A stretch of 64,000 bases of DNA. Source: Mesorhabditis belari (Eukaryota > Nematoda > Chromadorea > Rhabditida > Rhabditidae). The stretch spans positions 3,577,880 to 3,641,879 of the forward strand of contig CAUEEP010000759.1 of the NCBI GenBank assembly GCA_958450365.1, given 5' to 3'. Positions 53,454 to 64,000 of the stretch are shown here, piece by piece (positions within the stretch are counted from its first letter, which is position 1; the number at the start of each line of letters is the position of its first letter). The notes below the pieces were generated by a model. The model worked only from the letters and a program-made list of their open reading frames with translations. It did not search any database and was not told where the DNA came from. A program made the translations under genes and the position numbers.

Positions 53454-53849
53454 CTAGTAAACGTCAAAATCATCATCAGTCGTTATTGCTAACTTAAGCC
53501 ACTCCGTCAAAAGATTGAACGCACGCAAACCTAGCCTAGCAGCAGCAGCTTTGCCGCCATTCTAAAATAAAAGACCCATTAATAGGCAGGGTTAAGAAAA
53601 AAAAACAGAAATCAACTAAACATCACTTTCAAATCATAAAAATAATTTTGTTTTTGATTTGGAAATATTTTCATTCGAAAAACTAAATGAAAAAAATTGC
53701 GCGTTAAATGCAAATTTCCTTGGATACGCCCATTTGCGACCCGAAACTAGTATAGCACCAACTTTTCTTTGGAAATATGGTAGGAGTTTGCTTACATCTT
53801 TCGAAGAAGTACTTTGCCAGGAACTGATTAGCCACGGCGATTCGAAAAG
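53454..53849 (-). CDS. Last exons of an unrecognised minus-strand gene
   Basis: A terminal exon 53561-53454 follows a strong acceptor (ttttattttag) and reads NGGKAAAARLGLRAFNLLTE and so on to DDDFDVY and a stop, 35 residues. A preceding exon, ending at donor GTAAGC, lies at 53849-53796 (LFESPWLISSWQSTSSKD) and joins in the same phase. The acceptor of that exon is weak, so its start is uncertain, and further exons upstream (above 53.85 kb) were not found. The product is not recognised. Coding status rests on splice signals, phase and natural-looking composition. Confidence 0.38.
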
Positions 53850-54334
53850 CTTTTGCGGGCCAAAAAGAAAAAAACCGTAAGGGCCATTTATTTCTTGTTT
53901 TTTCTAGGTTTGACTTATCGAATCGGACTTGAAATGGACCAAAAACAGGTCCATTTCAAGCAGGAAAGTTTTAAAAAAGCGCAAAAACTGGTTTTTTCTA
54001 TCTTTTCTATAAACACCAGTCAATTCAACCCAGCCGCGAATCGTCTTGTTATTCCTCTCGTTTTGGCAAATCATTTAGAATTCGTGTTTTTGGTTTAAAA
54101 GGATTTAGCAGTTTGAGTAAGATTTCGACCCAGAATTTGGATTTTTGGAACCCGTAATACCCTTTTTACCCAGTCCCATCTCAATTGCTTCAATCTCTTA
54201 TTTTTTTTATGTTGAATGTAAATTTTGCAGACATTAAATTACCCAAGGACACTTTGCCGTTTCAGTTTTTTTTCTTATTGGACTTATTTCTTTATCTTGA
54301 CTTTAACTCGCCTTGTATCAAGTAAAATTTGCAG

Positions 54335-54382
54335 AAATCGGTCATCAAGACGGGTACCGAATCGGGTGGATGAAACCGAGAA
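54335..54382 (+). promoter_or_regulatory. KATNB1 5' leader after acceptor-like TTTGCAG
   Basis: aattttgcag ends at 54334, 48 bp before the chosen ATG. As for the other genes, this fits a spliced-leader acceptor. Confidence 0.4.
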
Positions 54383-57300
54383 ATGTTGCGGCAGAAATGT
54401 GAGTTTAAATGAAACGAATTATGTATTATTGTTATTTTGTATTTAGTTGAAGCAAACGATTTGTTCAACATTGTCTCTGTTGCTTGTATCAGCCAACGAA
54501 GGAATGTTCTTTTCACGGCAAATCCCCTTCAGGCATGGGCACTCGTTGAGGGAGCGATTGTACCGGTGGGTTGGGCTTTCAGTTTTTCAAAGGGTTTTCA
54601 AATTGAAATTATCATTCAAAACTGCTGTTTTATTTCAAATAACTGCTGTTTTGCTGTTTCAAATAAATCTAGCAGATTCTTGTTCTCATTCCTTAGCTTA
54701 AACAGCTATAGTCAGCCAAAATCATTACTTTTTCCTTGAGCACGAAACTAAAGAGAAAAGCAACATTGTGCCTCAAAGCATTGAATTCACAATGTGAATG
54801 AGAGGGTCTCTGGGGAGATTGGATGGGAAAAGCTTTGTGAATAGAAAGGGAAAATTGGGGAAGAGACAGGGTGTTCCCCCATTTCGATAAAAGAAGAGAA
54901 AGTGGTGTATGTGAGTGAGTGTTTGCGTGGAATGATTGATCCCAATCTATTCTTCTTCCTTCTCTACCATTTCCACTTTGGAAGCCGATGCTCACCCTTA
55001 GATATCCCTATCTCATTTCAGACAAAGGAGGGATTCCTCCGAGAAACATTTGCAAATGGGGTGTGAAATTTGAATGGGTTGCTAGGAAAGTAAAGAATAA
55101 AGAATAGAAGTAAAGAATAGAATGAAGAAAGTAAAGAATAGAATGAAGAAAACAAGACTTCTTTTACAAAATGATCCAGAATTATTTTAGAGAATCTCTT
55201 TTCCGAAACCAACTCGATGTATGTGTCTCTCAACGGATGAGCGAACGATTGCCGTTGCAAGTGGATCAGCTGTATCGGTGATCGATGTGGATACAGGTAA
55301 GGAATGATAAAAAAAATTGATTTCAATTTGATTTCCTGAATCCGAGAATGCATCCGATCTATGAGCATATTTCTTATTATGATCATTTAGCCACCGAGAT
55401 CCGAACACTTGCCGGTCATGTCGGAAATATCAACACCATCGCGGCTTTCAACAAAAACGTCTATTGTTGGGTGAGCATTTTAGAGAGTTTTCACTACTAA
55501 TCGAAGTTAAAATAGCCAAGTTTCCCCAAATTTACTAGGTTGTCAATTAAATAACCGGACTTTAAAACTAAAAATTATTACAAATGTTTGCAACTGTTTA
55601 CAACTGTTTACAAATGTTAAATGCGCCAAATGAAGTACGGTTTGCACCATTAAAAAGATCTATATTTCCTCCACAAAATGGTTGTTACCATTTTAGAAAA
55701 GCTTTTATTTTTCGGGTTTTTTGGGAGCGCAAAGGTGAGTCGACAAAATTGGCGAGAATCAACGGTTGGCGGCTTTTTTGATGGCAACTGACTCTAACTT
55801 TCTATACCAAAGAAAAATTAATCCCTGTTAAATTTTTCATAAAATTTCTAGTAAAATCAATCCAGTCGTTTTCTACAAATTTCAAGTTATTCAGAGCGCC
55901 TCATATGATCAAAATCCTTTATTTGAGGACTTTTGTTCAAACCAAAATTCCGAAAAAACGGCTGCACGGATTTGATTGTAAATTTTACTGAAAATATACG
56001 AAATCTATGTCCTTATTTTATGTAAAAAAGTAAAAGCAATTCTTGTCGTAAGATTTGTCAAATGGGTAAGTTTTTGCGTTTGATACATGATTTGCAAGCA
56101 TTTCAAAGCAACTAGACGGATTTGGCTGATAATTTTGCTGAAAATGTGAAAAACTAAGAGCTTTATTTCACGCGAAAAATGAAAATTATTACTTGTCAAA
56201 AAATGCTGTAAAGTCGGCGCTTTTCTGTTTTCGTTTTGTTGGCAATTTTGGCAACTTTTCTTCAGTAAAATTTTCAACCAAATCCGTCCAGCCGTTTTTT
56301 CTGAATTTTAGTTTGAACAAAATTCCGAAAATGCTCAAAAATAAAAGCTTTTCAAAGTTTTTCAAAGTCAAAAATAAAAGCTTTTCAAAGACTCAAAAGT
56401 CTTTCGATTTATCTTTTGAATGATACAAACTAGATCTCATTTGGTTCAGCCATCATTTTTTAAAAGCCAGGTTATTTCGTTTACAGCCTAATAGTTCATT
56501 CCATTGCAGGCAACCGGTGGTGATGATGGTCAATGTATTCTATGGAATGTGGCCGCTCATCCGCCAAATGTCATGAGAATTCGAACTCAAACAACAATTA
56601 CCGCTTTGGCTTTATCACCCGATGATCGTTTTTGTGTTGTGGGAACGGATATGAGTCTTGAGATATACGATCTACGACAAAGAGCTGCGAAAGTCAAGCA
56701 TGCTCCAGGAATATCGGTGAGTATTCAAGAAGAATATGACGTAAACCTCAAAACATAAAAATTACACACTATGTAAACCCTTTCAGGTGCACGGTGTATC
56801 ATTTCATCCACGAGAATTCCTTCTCTCAACATTTGGCGGTGATCGAGTTGTCCGTTTCTGGGATCTCGAGACATTTGAATGTATCGGAGTGAGTGATGAG
56901 GTCGATGATGAGATAAAGAAAGTCTCCTTTGCACCAAATGGTTTGTTTATAACATTTGTTTCTTTATAGCAAAGTATAAAATTAATCTGCATTACTATTT
57001 GGAAATACTCTAAGGAGATGGGATTCTGGACTGTATTTAAAAAAAATAGTTTATTTTATTTTCTAGGCGATCTTTTGATCGCTTGTACAGATGAGAGTCT
57101 TCATTTGGTCACTTGGGAACCCGTGACAGAAGTCGCCCGTTCTGATCTACCACCAGAAGCAAAGGTAAATTTATAGAAGATCATATTTAGAAGCCAATTC
57201 TAATCTTTCATTCAGGTTGTATCTGTCCTGCCAACTCCAGATTCATTGGAAATTCTGTGTGCGTTCGCAAATCGAAGTATTGGACTTTTCAATACGACAT

Positions 57301-60300
57301 ATGAGGTGATTAGCATTTTTCCATAGAGTATCAGATTAGCCGGATAGTCTTGTCCGCTTTTTAAGGGTTATCTTTTGAAATGAATAATGAACCAATCGAT
57401 CTATGGTTTTTTATCAGAAAGTCTTATTTTTTATTTATAAATTGTTCTTTAAGAAATTCTGAGAAGTTAGTTAATTTTTTTAAAAGCGTGAAGTCGAACA
57501 GTCAAAAACACAAACTCAAAGTTCTGATTTGAGCACCTTTTGTTATAAATCTATTTTGATGTCAAAGACAAAAGGTAGAGAATAAAAAGTTAGGCAGATA
57601 GACAAATTTTCATAAAATTTCACTAAGCCGTTTTGATTTTATGTCCATTATAAGGATTTTTTTGGGAAAAACAAGATTTGCTTCAAAGTGGATTCAAATT
57701 TACCTAAAAATGAGCTAAATAAAATAGTTAATCTTTTTTTTAAAGAAAACCACGGCTTGATCGGCTAAGTATTTATTTATAAACAAAACGAAAATTTCAA
57801 AAAGGCAGACAAGAGTTTTCGGTCAAAGCAATAAAAGTCATAGTTGGATCAAAGTCAAAGTCAACAACAGAGTTTTGCATTAACATTCTATTCCAAGAAA
57901 TCCCAAATCATTTCAGGAAATTCTCGCTTCGGAAACCAGCGAGTTGGCCGTTGAGGACATCGATCCATTTGATGAGATTTTCGGTGAAGGGAAATTGTCA
58001 TCAATATCTTCTCCACTTTCTGATGGATCCGATGGGATTGAGGGAGTGATTACACCGATTAGTGAAGGATGTACACCTGAAGAAGAACATCAGGTAGATA
58101 GAGTTATGATCAGTTTGTAGAGTTAGAGCTAGAGATGAAGTTCTTTAGGTTTTCAGGTTTATTTAGAATAAACCTTAATTAATCATTTCAAGTTAATCAT
58201 TTCCAGCCAATTCCAATCGGACTCAAAGATGAAACGTTGGAAGCGGTTCATCGAGCGGTTTCCACTTCACGATTACAAGATACACCACAGGTTAGAGGTT
58301 TTCTTTGTGTGTGATAATCCTCATTAGATCCTCATTAGATCTTTCAAGCCAACGAATTTTAGTCAACCAAGCCAATGCCATCAAAAAGGGCGGAAACTTT
58401 GGTGAAAAGATCAGCCTCTCGATCAACATCATCGTTGATTTCGATGGAAATGGCAAAGTCATCGACAAGTCAACGAGCCGATACACCCGATGATCCCCAT
58501 CCAATTGCGAAAACGGGAAATCGATCCGCTTCAATCAAGTAAGTTTTGATGGAATAAAGAAATTTTGATAGAATTTTTGGAATAAGGAAATTTGGAATAA
58601 AAACTTTGGAATAAAAAACTTTAAAAGAAAATCCCTGAGCTATTTTCCTCAACTCATTCAAAAACTCTCCATTACAGCAAATCCCTTTTGATACAAATTT
58701 GTAAATACCCATTAGGTTTTTTACTTTTTTTGAGACTCAAAATAATCCCACTGAGATTACAACTTCTCAGACAGGTTTTTGAGGATCTAAAAACAGAATT
58801 ATATAGCCGAAAACAGAAGTTTTTGCGGCTTTATTTTTAGTAGAGGACACGCGTTGTTATTGACAACCATTTGAGGAGAATTTGTAAAGGGAAAATCAAG
58901 AGAAGAAATGGGTAAAAAGGAGAGGGAAAAGAAAGGGAAAGAGTGGTCAGTTAAAGAAGTAAGAAAATCGAGAAGTTCAGATATTGAGTGATTTTTTTTT
59001 AGTTTATAATAAGGAATTGGATTTGATTGTTGATCTGTAATAGTTCAGCGGTTGTATTGGACCCATTCATAGTTCTTGATTTTCAGAAAAAGCTTGCCTC
59101 TGCCCGATATGAGACCAAGAAACGCATCCACTGGAAAACTTACAGAGGTTTGTTCTCATCTTTAAATCGTATACTGTATCGGTACTATCCAATTATAGAA
59201 TCTTGAATCAATATCTTTATCTTTATCTTTACCTTTATCCTTACCTTTATCTTTACCTTTATCTTTACCTTTATCCTTACCTTTATCTTGAAATTTAGAA
59301 GAAAATGAACACGATTCCCCGAAATGATCGAAGTGTTTCTGTATCGGATCGAAAAACACAATCAATTCCACCAAAAGAGATCACACGAACGAACAGTGTG
59401 AAGAGTAAAAATAATAACGGCAAAGAACCAGAGGTTTAACTTTTTTATAAAATTATCTACATTTTATTATTTATAGAGCTTATCCGATGTTTTCAATGCG
59501 ATCACAGCCTCACATAATGATTCGATGAGAAAATTGGAGGACAATAAAAGGGATATCACTTCGTTAATGGATTTAATTCGAAGAAGGGGAATCATACAAG
59601 CATTTGAACTTTTGGATGGGAATAAGTAAGTGGAAAAGTGGCGGCAAAAAGTGGCGGTAAAAGTTTGACTTACAATTCACCTATACTATTCGGATTACAA
59701 TAATTTTTAGACGTGAACTCGCCTTATTGATCAGTGCATTGTCTTCTGAAGGCAATCAATGGACAATTTCTTTGGCTTCAAAAGTTCTCCCAAGATTGAG
59801 ATTACTGTCATCTGGTGGAGCATCACCGACTACTTCACAATTTAATCGATCGATTATTGCAATCGCTTTATCACAGGTTAGTGGTGGAATTTACTATATA
59901 TGTTATATCCTAATCCGAACTAAACCCTTGACCGCGCCACTTTGCGTGCCTGTATCTCCAAAACTAGCGGGCTGATTTTGATGATTTTGATGTCATTTTA
60001 TAGAGCAAGACTTATAGATTCTATAGAAATTAAAGGGAAAAGTTAATTTATTGAAAAAAGTGAATTTTTAGTGAAAAACATGAAATTAGTTCGGATTCGC
60101 ACATCCGAATCCGAACTAATTTCATATTTTTCTATTAAATTAACTTTTTCCACATATAGCCTCACTTTAAGAATCTACATGTCCTGCTTTACAAAATAAG
60201 CTATTATGCGGATTCGAACGCGGTCGTAACATATATAAAAAAGCAGGTCGTCCGCCCGTCCGTTTGTACGGGCTTTTTCTCAGCCGTCTTTGGGTCAAAA

Positions 60301-60866
60301 GAACTGAAAATTTTAGTCGAAAATATAATATAGTTAAACTAGTTAAAATAAAAAGTTATAAAATTTAAAGCAATGCCACTACGGGGCGGGGGTCGAACCC
60401 GGATTATGTAGGTCGTAGACAAGCGCTCTCCCGACTGCGCCAGAAAACAACCAGCCAGAAAAACCCGCTATTAGATAGGTTTTTCGGCTGTTATAGGGAT
60501 AGTATTTCAGCGAGTTCGGATATAAAACTTGTCATCAAGCATAAAGAAAAGATACAAAACGAAACTCTTGTCAGATAGTGGCTCAAGTGGGTGATCGGAT
60601 GAAGGAATGTGCCCGAGCTCCTTCGTCTAGAATTGGAGTTGATGTAGCGGCCGAGGAAAGACAACAACAAGCACAAAAATGTTTACAGGTAAAGCTTTAA
60701 CTTAAATCTTATCCAATCTCAAACTTTATCAAGTAATCAATTCTGATTTCAGGCCTTAATGGAACTTCGAATAAATGGCTCCTTTCTCTCCGACAAACTT
60801 CCCCCTGAGGAAAAGAAAACTTTCGAAAAAACACTTAATAGAATCGACGATTTATGTAAAGATTAG
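54383..60866 (+). CDS. KATNB1: Katanin p80 WD40 subunit B1
   Basis: It targets and regulates the microtubule-severing katanin p60 ATPase at centrosomes and other microtubule arrays. My model has 17 exons and 681 residues (human about 655): 54383-54398, 54447-54565, 55191-55296, 55391-55470, 56510-56716, 56787-56940, 57067-57164, 57216-57305, 57917-58093, 58207-58290, 58363-58538, 59087-59147, 59299-59433, 59477-59625, 59711-59876, 60575-60688, 60753-60866. WD40 repeats fill about 1-290: ATGGDDGQCILWNV, and HGVSFHPREFLLSTFGGDRV with RFWDLE, which aligns with human [20 protein letters not shown]. A Ser-rich linker follows, then the p60-binding con80 domain from about 503 (SLSDVFNAI...DLIRRRGIIQAFELL). 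The start exon (MLRQK) is short and the least certain part; the rest is in frame throughout. Confidence 0.9.
55537..55780. mobile_element. Possible mariner end in KATNB1 intron 4
   Basis: aggttgtcaattaaataacc at 55537 resembles the terminal repeat of mauritiana-type mariners. No second end or transposase frame was found nearby, so this is weak. Confidence 0.28.
55932..56321. mobile_element. Fold-back MITE in KATNB1 intron 4
   Basis: ttttgttcaaac...cgaaaaaacggctgcacggatt and, about 300 bp on, the complement (aatccgtccagccgttttttc...gtttgaacaaaa). A third degenerate block of the same sequence (ccagtcgttttctacaaattt) sits just upstream at about 55860. Confidence 0.75.
59210..59292. repeat. 12-bp tandem repeat tatctttacctt
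   Basis: About seven units just before the acceptor of KATNB1 exon 13. They supply an extended pyrimidine-rich tract to that acceptor. Confidence 0.9.
59893..60236. mobile_element. Fold-back MITE in KATNB1 intron 15
   Basis: The outer ends tatatatgtta and taacatatata are inverted copies. Inner arms (aaaagttaattta...gttcggattcg) face their complement around a 6-bp centre (cacatc) at about 60100. It lies directly beside the SINE-like copy. Confidence 0.75.
60240..60510 (-). repeat. tRNA-derived SINE-like element, copy 2, in KATNB1 intron 15
   Basis: The minus strand at about 60374-60450 has box A TGGCGCAGTCGGGAGAGCGC and box B GGGTTCGACCCC, better preserved than in copy 1. The body (ctttttctcagccgtctttg on plus) and the far block (tttttcggctgttat) are shared with copy 1 at 625-905 in the same order. 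Confidence 0.65.
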
Positions 60867-61300
60867 TTTGTGATGAAAGTGAACAAAGTTAGGATTTCTT
60901 TATTGATTGCATTTCTTTCTTGTGTTGATTGTGAACACAAATTTGCTTACCAACGGGTCTATAACGAGTGCATTCTATGAGATGTGTGATTTGCCTTTTG
61001 AAATCCAAAAAAAAACATTTGCCTAAATACCCTTTCTTCTAACAACAATAATCCCAGTCATTCTCATGATTCGCTTTTTATTTACGATCATCATTTTGGG
61101 GATCATCTCTTTTTTTCGTTATAGATTTCGATCATTTGATGAAAGTTGTAAATAAACTTGGAAGGTTATTGCCACATTCACATTGATTATTGCCACAAAT
61201 CAGAAACGTACACTTTCTGGCATGCTGGCATTTTGAGATGACTAATTAATGTTTTTAAATCTAACAATGATCAGTAATTTCTTAGATTCTTGCATTCAAT
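60867..61300. other. 3' region of KATNB1
   Basis: A polyadenylation signal AATAAA is at 61151-61156. No other feature recognised. Confidence 0.5.
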
Positions 61301-61329
61301 GCATTTCTGAAGTCGCTTTCGGAAGTACT

Positions 61330-62016
61330 TCATGATCGTCGCACATTCGGTGACGAAAATACTGTTCCAGGCTTGCTACTGTTCGAAAATACTGTTCCAG
61401 GCTGTTCAATTGACCAATGTTAGTGAATTGTTTGCCCTTAAGTCTTTGCTCCAAGATTCCCCACAGAAAAAAGTGGATTTAAATCGGGTGAGTTAGACGT
61501 CTTTGCTCCAAAATCCTGGTGCCAACTGTTGAAATAGTTGCAAAGTTGTTCTTGCTCCATCGGCAGTCTTGTTGCAAGAGGTAGTCGCTTCCATTGAAGT
61601 GTGCCAACTGTTGAAAAAGTTGCAAAGTTGTTCTTGCTCCATCAGCAGTCTTGTTGCAAGAGGTAGTCGCTTCCATTGAAGTGTGATTGTGTCCAAGGAG
61701 CTAAGACATCCGTTAAAACTTTTTTTTAGTAGATTTGAGCGTTGATTTTAACGTTTCTATCGATGAAAACCAAAGGCGTTTTGCCGGTAGCGCAGACGCC
61801 TCACCAAACCATAATGCTGACCGGATAATGAGCCCGTTGCAGGATTTTTGATGCTAGAAACCTTTAACTACTCTTCTTAAATGACTGGCGATCCTTTTAG
61901 CGATTGTGAACTCGTTCAACAGTGAAAATTTTCTCATCTGTGAAAACAATTTGCCTTCAGTGACCACGGCTTGTCAAGCGAAGCATTTTCCGGGCTAGCG
62001 TTGCTCTTTTTATATA
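61330..62016 (-). pseudogene. Mariner-type transposase pseudogene with duplicated catalytic segment
   Basis: The minus strand, in changing frames, gives RQIVFTDEKIFTVERVHNR (first catalytic Asp), HYPVSIMVWCGVCATGKTPL, HFNGSDYLLQQD (second Asp), SPDLNPL, then WGILEQRLKGKQFTNIGQL. A segment of about 82 bp carrying the second-Asp region is tandemly duplicated (about 61512-61593 and 61594-61677). Stops and frameshifts make it inactive. The N-terminal DNA-binding part is not seen. Confidence 0.8.
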
Positions 62017-62194
62017 ATTATTTTATTCAAGATGAGCTCGAATAAGTGTAGGCATGCAAAAGAAAAAAAAGAAAGGATAAAAATTATAAAAACAAAAATA
62101 AAAAATTTTTTCAGAAAAAGAAAAAACTCAAATTTTATGCGAATACGATAAGGTACAAGAATAGCGCACTTAGACAAGAGATAAATCACTAAAT

Positions 62195-62355
62195 CGCACT
62201 AAATCAATTTCGTTTACAGCATTCTTAAAACGAGAGAAGGATGCCATGGTTTCGGAGTTTAAAGGTAAAGCATTCCACAATGCTAAATCAATTTCATTTA
62301 CAGCGTTCTTAAAACGAGAGAAGGATGCCATGGTTTCGGAGTTTAAAAGCATTCC
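62195..62355. repeat. Tandem duplication of about 75-80 bp
   Basis: gctaaatcaatttc and aaaacgagagaaggatgcca with ggtttcggagtttaaa occur twice in tandem with few differences. It has no link to a recognised gene. Confidence 0.85.
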
Positions 62356-62498
62356 ACAATTTAGAAACACGATTTGAGTAAGGCAGTGTTACACGAGGAG
62401 TTGGATTTTGATAATCTCAAAGAAAGCCCATTTTTGCCTCGCCGTGGAGCGACTTTCAGTAAATTCGACAGACCCTGATCTTGCGAGTGTATTAACTG

Positions 62499-63085
62499 TG
62501 TGGCGAATAGCCACTAAAAAGTTACCTAACTCTGGCAGCCTAAAAATTGGAGAAATATTGAGGAAATCGGTGCGCCTTCATTCTATTTATTTATTGTTTA
62601 TTGTTTATCATTTATTCATTCATAAATCATTTATTATTTTGTAGCTTGTTAGCTGAGTATCTTGGGTTGAAGCCTATATGTTGAAGCATATGGCAACTGT
62701 TGTTCATTTGGTTTCTTTAATTTTTTTCTGCTTTCCTCTCATTGTGTGAAAGTTATGTCCTAATTAGGACGAAATTGTTTCTGTTTTTTTATCGTCGCTT
62801 TTAATTCAATTGTCGATCTTGTGTGAAAATTGCTCAAGTGAGAGCCCAAAGATTCCGAGTCAGTCGGCTATTGAATAAAGTGTTTTTAGTTCAAGTGAGA
62901 TCAGATATCTCGAAACAAGAAATAACGTGTCTTGAGTGAAGAGTACCAAGCACGCGAACAATATTTCTTTACAGAGGCAATGAATTGCGAAGGACACTCA
63001 AATAGGAGCAATAGAACGATTTCTGAATCGAACGCCAACGTTAATCGGTTCCTAACTGTCTGTTCCTCTACAATATTTCTTTACA
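62499..63085 (+). mobile_element. Second copy of the Bel/Pao LTR family: LTR plus minute remnant, with TSD
   Basis: 62499-62973 is a full LTR (TGTGGCG...TTTACA), diverged from the pair at 3-5.7 kb by many substitutions and small insertions. About 95 bp of other sequence follows. Then the last 16 bp of an LTR (acaatatttctttaca, 63070-63085) is repeated. The 5-bp target duplication AACTG flanks the outer limits (62494-62498 and 63086-63090), not the first LTR end. So this is an element that lost its interior and nearly all of the second LTR. Confidence 0.85.
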
Positions 63086-63289
63086 AACTGATAAGCTAAG
63101 GATAAGTCTAGAAAAAGACGACGATGTTGCAAAGATTTGAGATCGAAGATTTGAGCGACAATTGTTTAAGCCTAAGCTGTGCTGTGCCTAAGCAGTGGAG
63201 ATTTGTTATCAAATTATCATCACAGAGCTTTATCGCCATAAAGACTACGGTATCCAAAGTAAAAACAAAAGTTATCGGACATTTGATAC

Positions 63290-63505
63290 ACGCTCCGCCC
63301 TTGTGATTGGCATTTGTCATTGGCAATCTAACTTTGAGCTCAAATTTCTTGGCGTTGGGCTGTTTAATTTCAATAGTTTTTATACCAATCGACAGAGAAA
63401 GAATTGGCGCATCTAATGATATCAAGCATATGTCAATTGAAGAGCTCAACACCAAGATATTCGTGCTCAAAGTTAGATTGCCAATGGCAAAGCCCCCTTT
63501 GCGAA
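63290..63505. repeat. Fold-back sequence
   Basis: cattggcaatctaactttgag at about 63317 and its complement ctcaaagttagattgccaatg at about 63466 are inverted copies, with GC-rich outer parts (cgccc / aagccccc). Possibly a small MITE. Confidence 0.7.
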
Positions 63506-64000
63506 TGGCAATCTAAAACAACGATGATCACTAAGGATTTTTGGTTCTCTTTTAAGGCTTTACCAGTTTCAATCTTCATTATTCAATATTTGCTTCGGAA
63601 TTGACCAAACTTGATGATTCAAACCATTTCTTTTAAATCCTGTTAAGCGTGAACAAATCTCAAAAGATAGTTTTCCTTTTGCGTTGAAAAGTTTTGTTAA
63701 ATACAATTTTATTGAATATTCTTGTTGAATCAATTCTTTGATTTGTATCCATTGTTACCAATTCTTTTCGTCACTAATCCGCCTTATCATTTTCATTTTC
63801 ATTTTCATTTCATTTTCATCGATAAAACATTGCTTTGGAACATTTTTTTCGATGAATATCCCATAAATAATCCCTCAAATTTGGATTAAAAAGAAGATAT
63901 AGGGATTCTTTATATAAAAATGAACAGAATGAAAAGAATCATTGTGCTATAATTCAAACTTTTTTCTTTTTGATGAAGTCAGGGAAATTTTCGTGATTGG
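63506..64000. other. Non-coding end of window
   Basis: AT-rich sequence with a short cattttcattttcattt repeat at about 63790. No gene recognised. Confidence 0.5.

Noticed and set aside
63108..63516. Frames of 60-120 codons on both strands
   Set aside because: They run through inverted copies of a fold-back; no motif.

Overview
The window is AT-rich nuclear DNA from an animal, almost certainly a nematode of the Caenorhabditis/rhabditid type. The evidence is short introns bounded by GT and a strong TTTCAG, acceptor-like TTTCAG sites just upstream of start codons (suggesting spliced-leader addition), and gene content matching nematode orthologues. No prokaryotic, organellar or viral gene was seen. 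No bacterial-style system, CRISPR array or gene cluster is present. Gene models below were built by hand: every listed exon keeps the reading frame across GT-AG junctions.

Layout. 1-6.8 kb is a transposon nest: an internally deleted mariner with perfect 29-bp ends, a tRNA-derived SINE-like element, and a Bel/Pao-type LTR retrotransposon with a 5-bp target duplication sitting inside a broken mariner transposase. 6.8-8.6 kb holds a second mariner relic invaded by a minisatellite. 8.88-30.48 kb is a kal-1 (anosmin-1) orthologue on the plus strand, with a 14-kb first intron full of tandem repeats, tRNA-like sequences and mariner relics. 31.79-35.06 kb (minus) is an HNF4-type nuclear hormone receptor. 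It is divergent from riok-1 (RIO1 kinase, 36.0-39.1 kb, plus), with about 0.94 kb between the two starts. 39.6-40.6 kb has a weak lysine-rich candidate gene on the minus strand. 40.67-45.06 kb (plus) is a MAP7/ensconsin-like microtubule-binding protein. 45.1-53.4 kb is gene-poor. 53.45-53.85 kb carries two joined exons of an unrecognised minus-strand gene. 54.38-60.87 kb (plus) is katanin p80 (KATNB1). 61.3-64 kb is again transposon debris, including a second copy of the same LTR family.

The five recognised genes do not form a pathway: they are an extracellular-matrix/axon-guidance protein, a transcription factor, a ribosome-biogenesis kinase and two microtubule proteins. From memory, several C. 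elegans orthologues lie on chromosome I, so the block may be conserved synteny. The most interesting structural signal is that three (possibly four) separate mariner transposase relics carry minisatellites that begin inside their N-terminal, DNA-binding part and use transposase codons as the repeat unit. Introns of the conserved genes are also repeatedly occupied by fold-back MITEs, two of which belong to one family.
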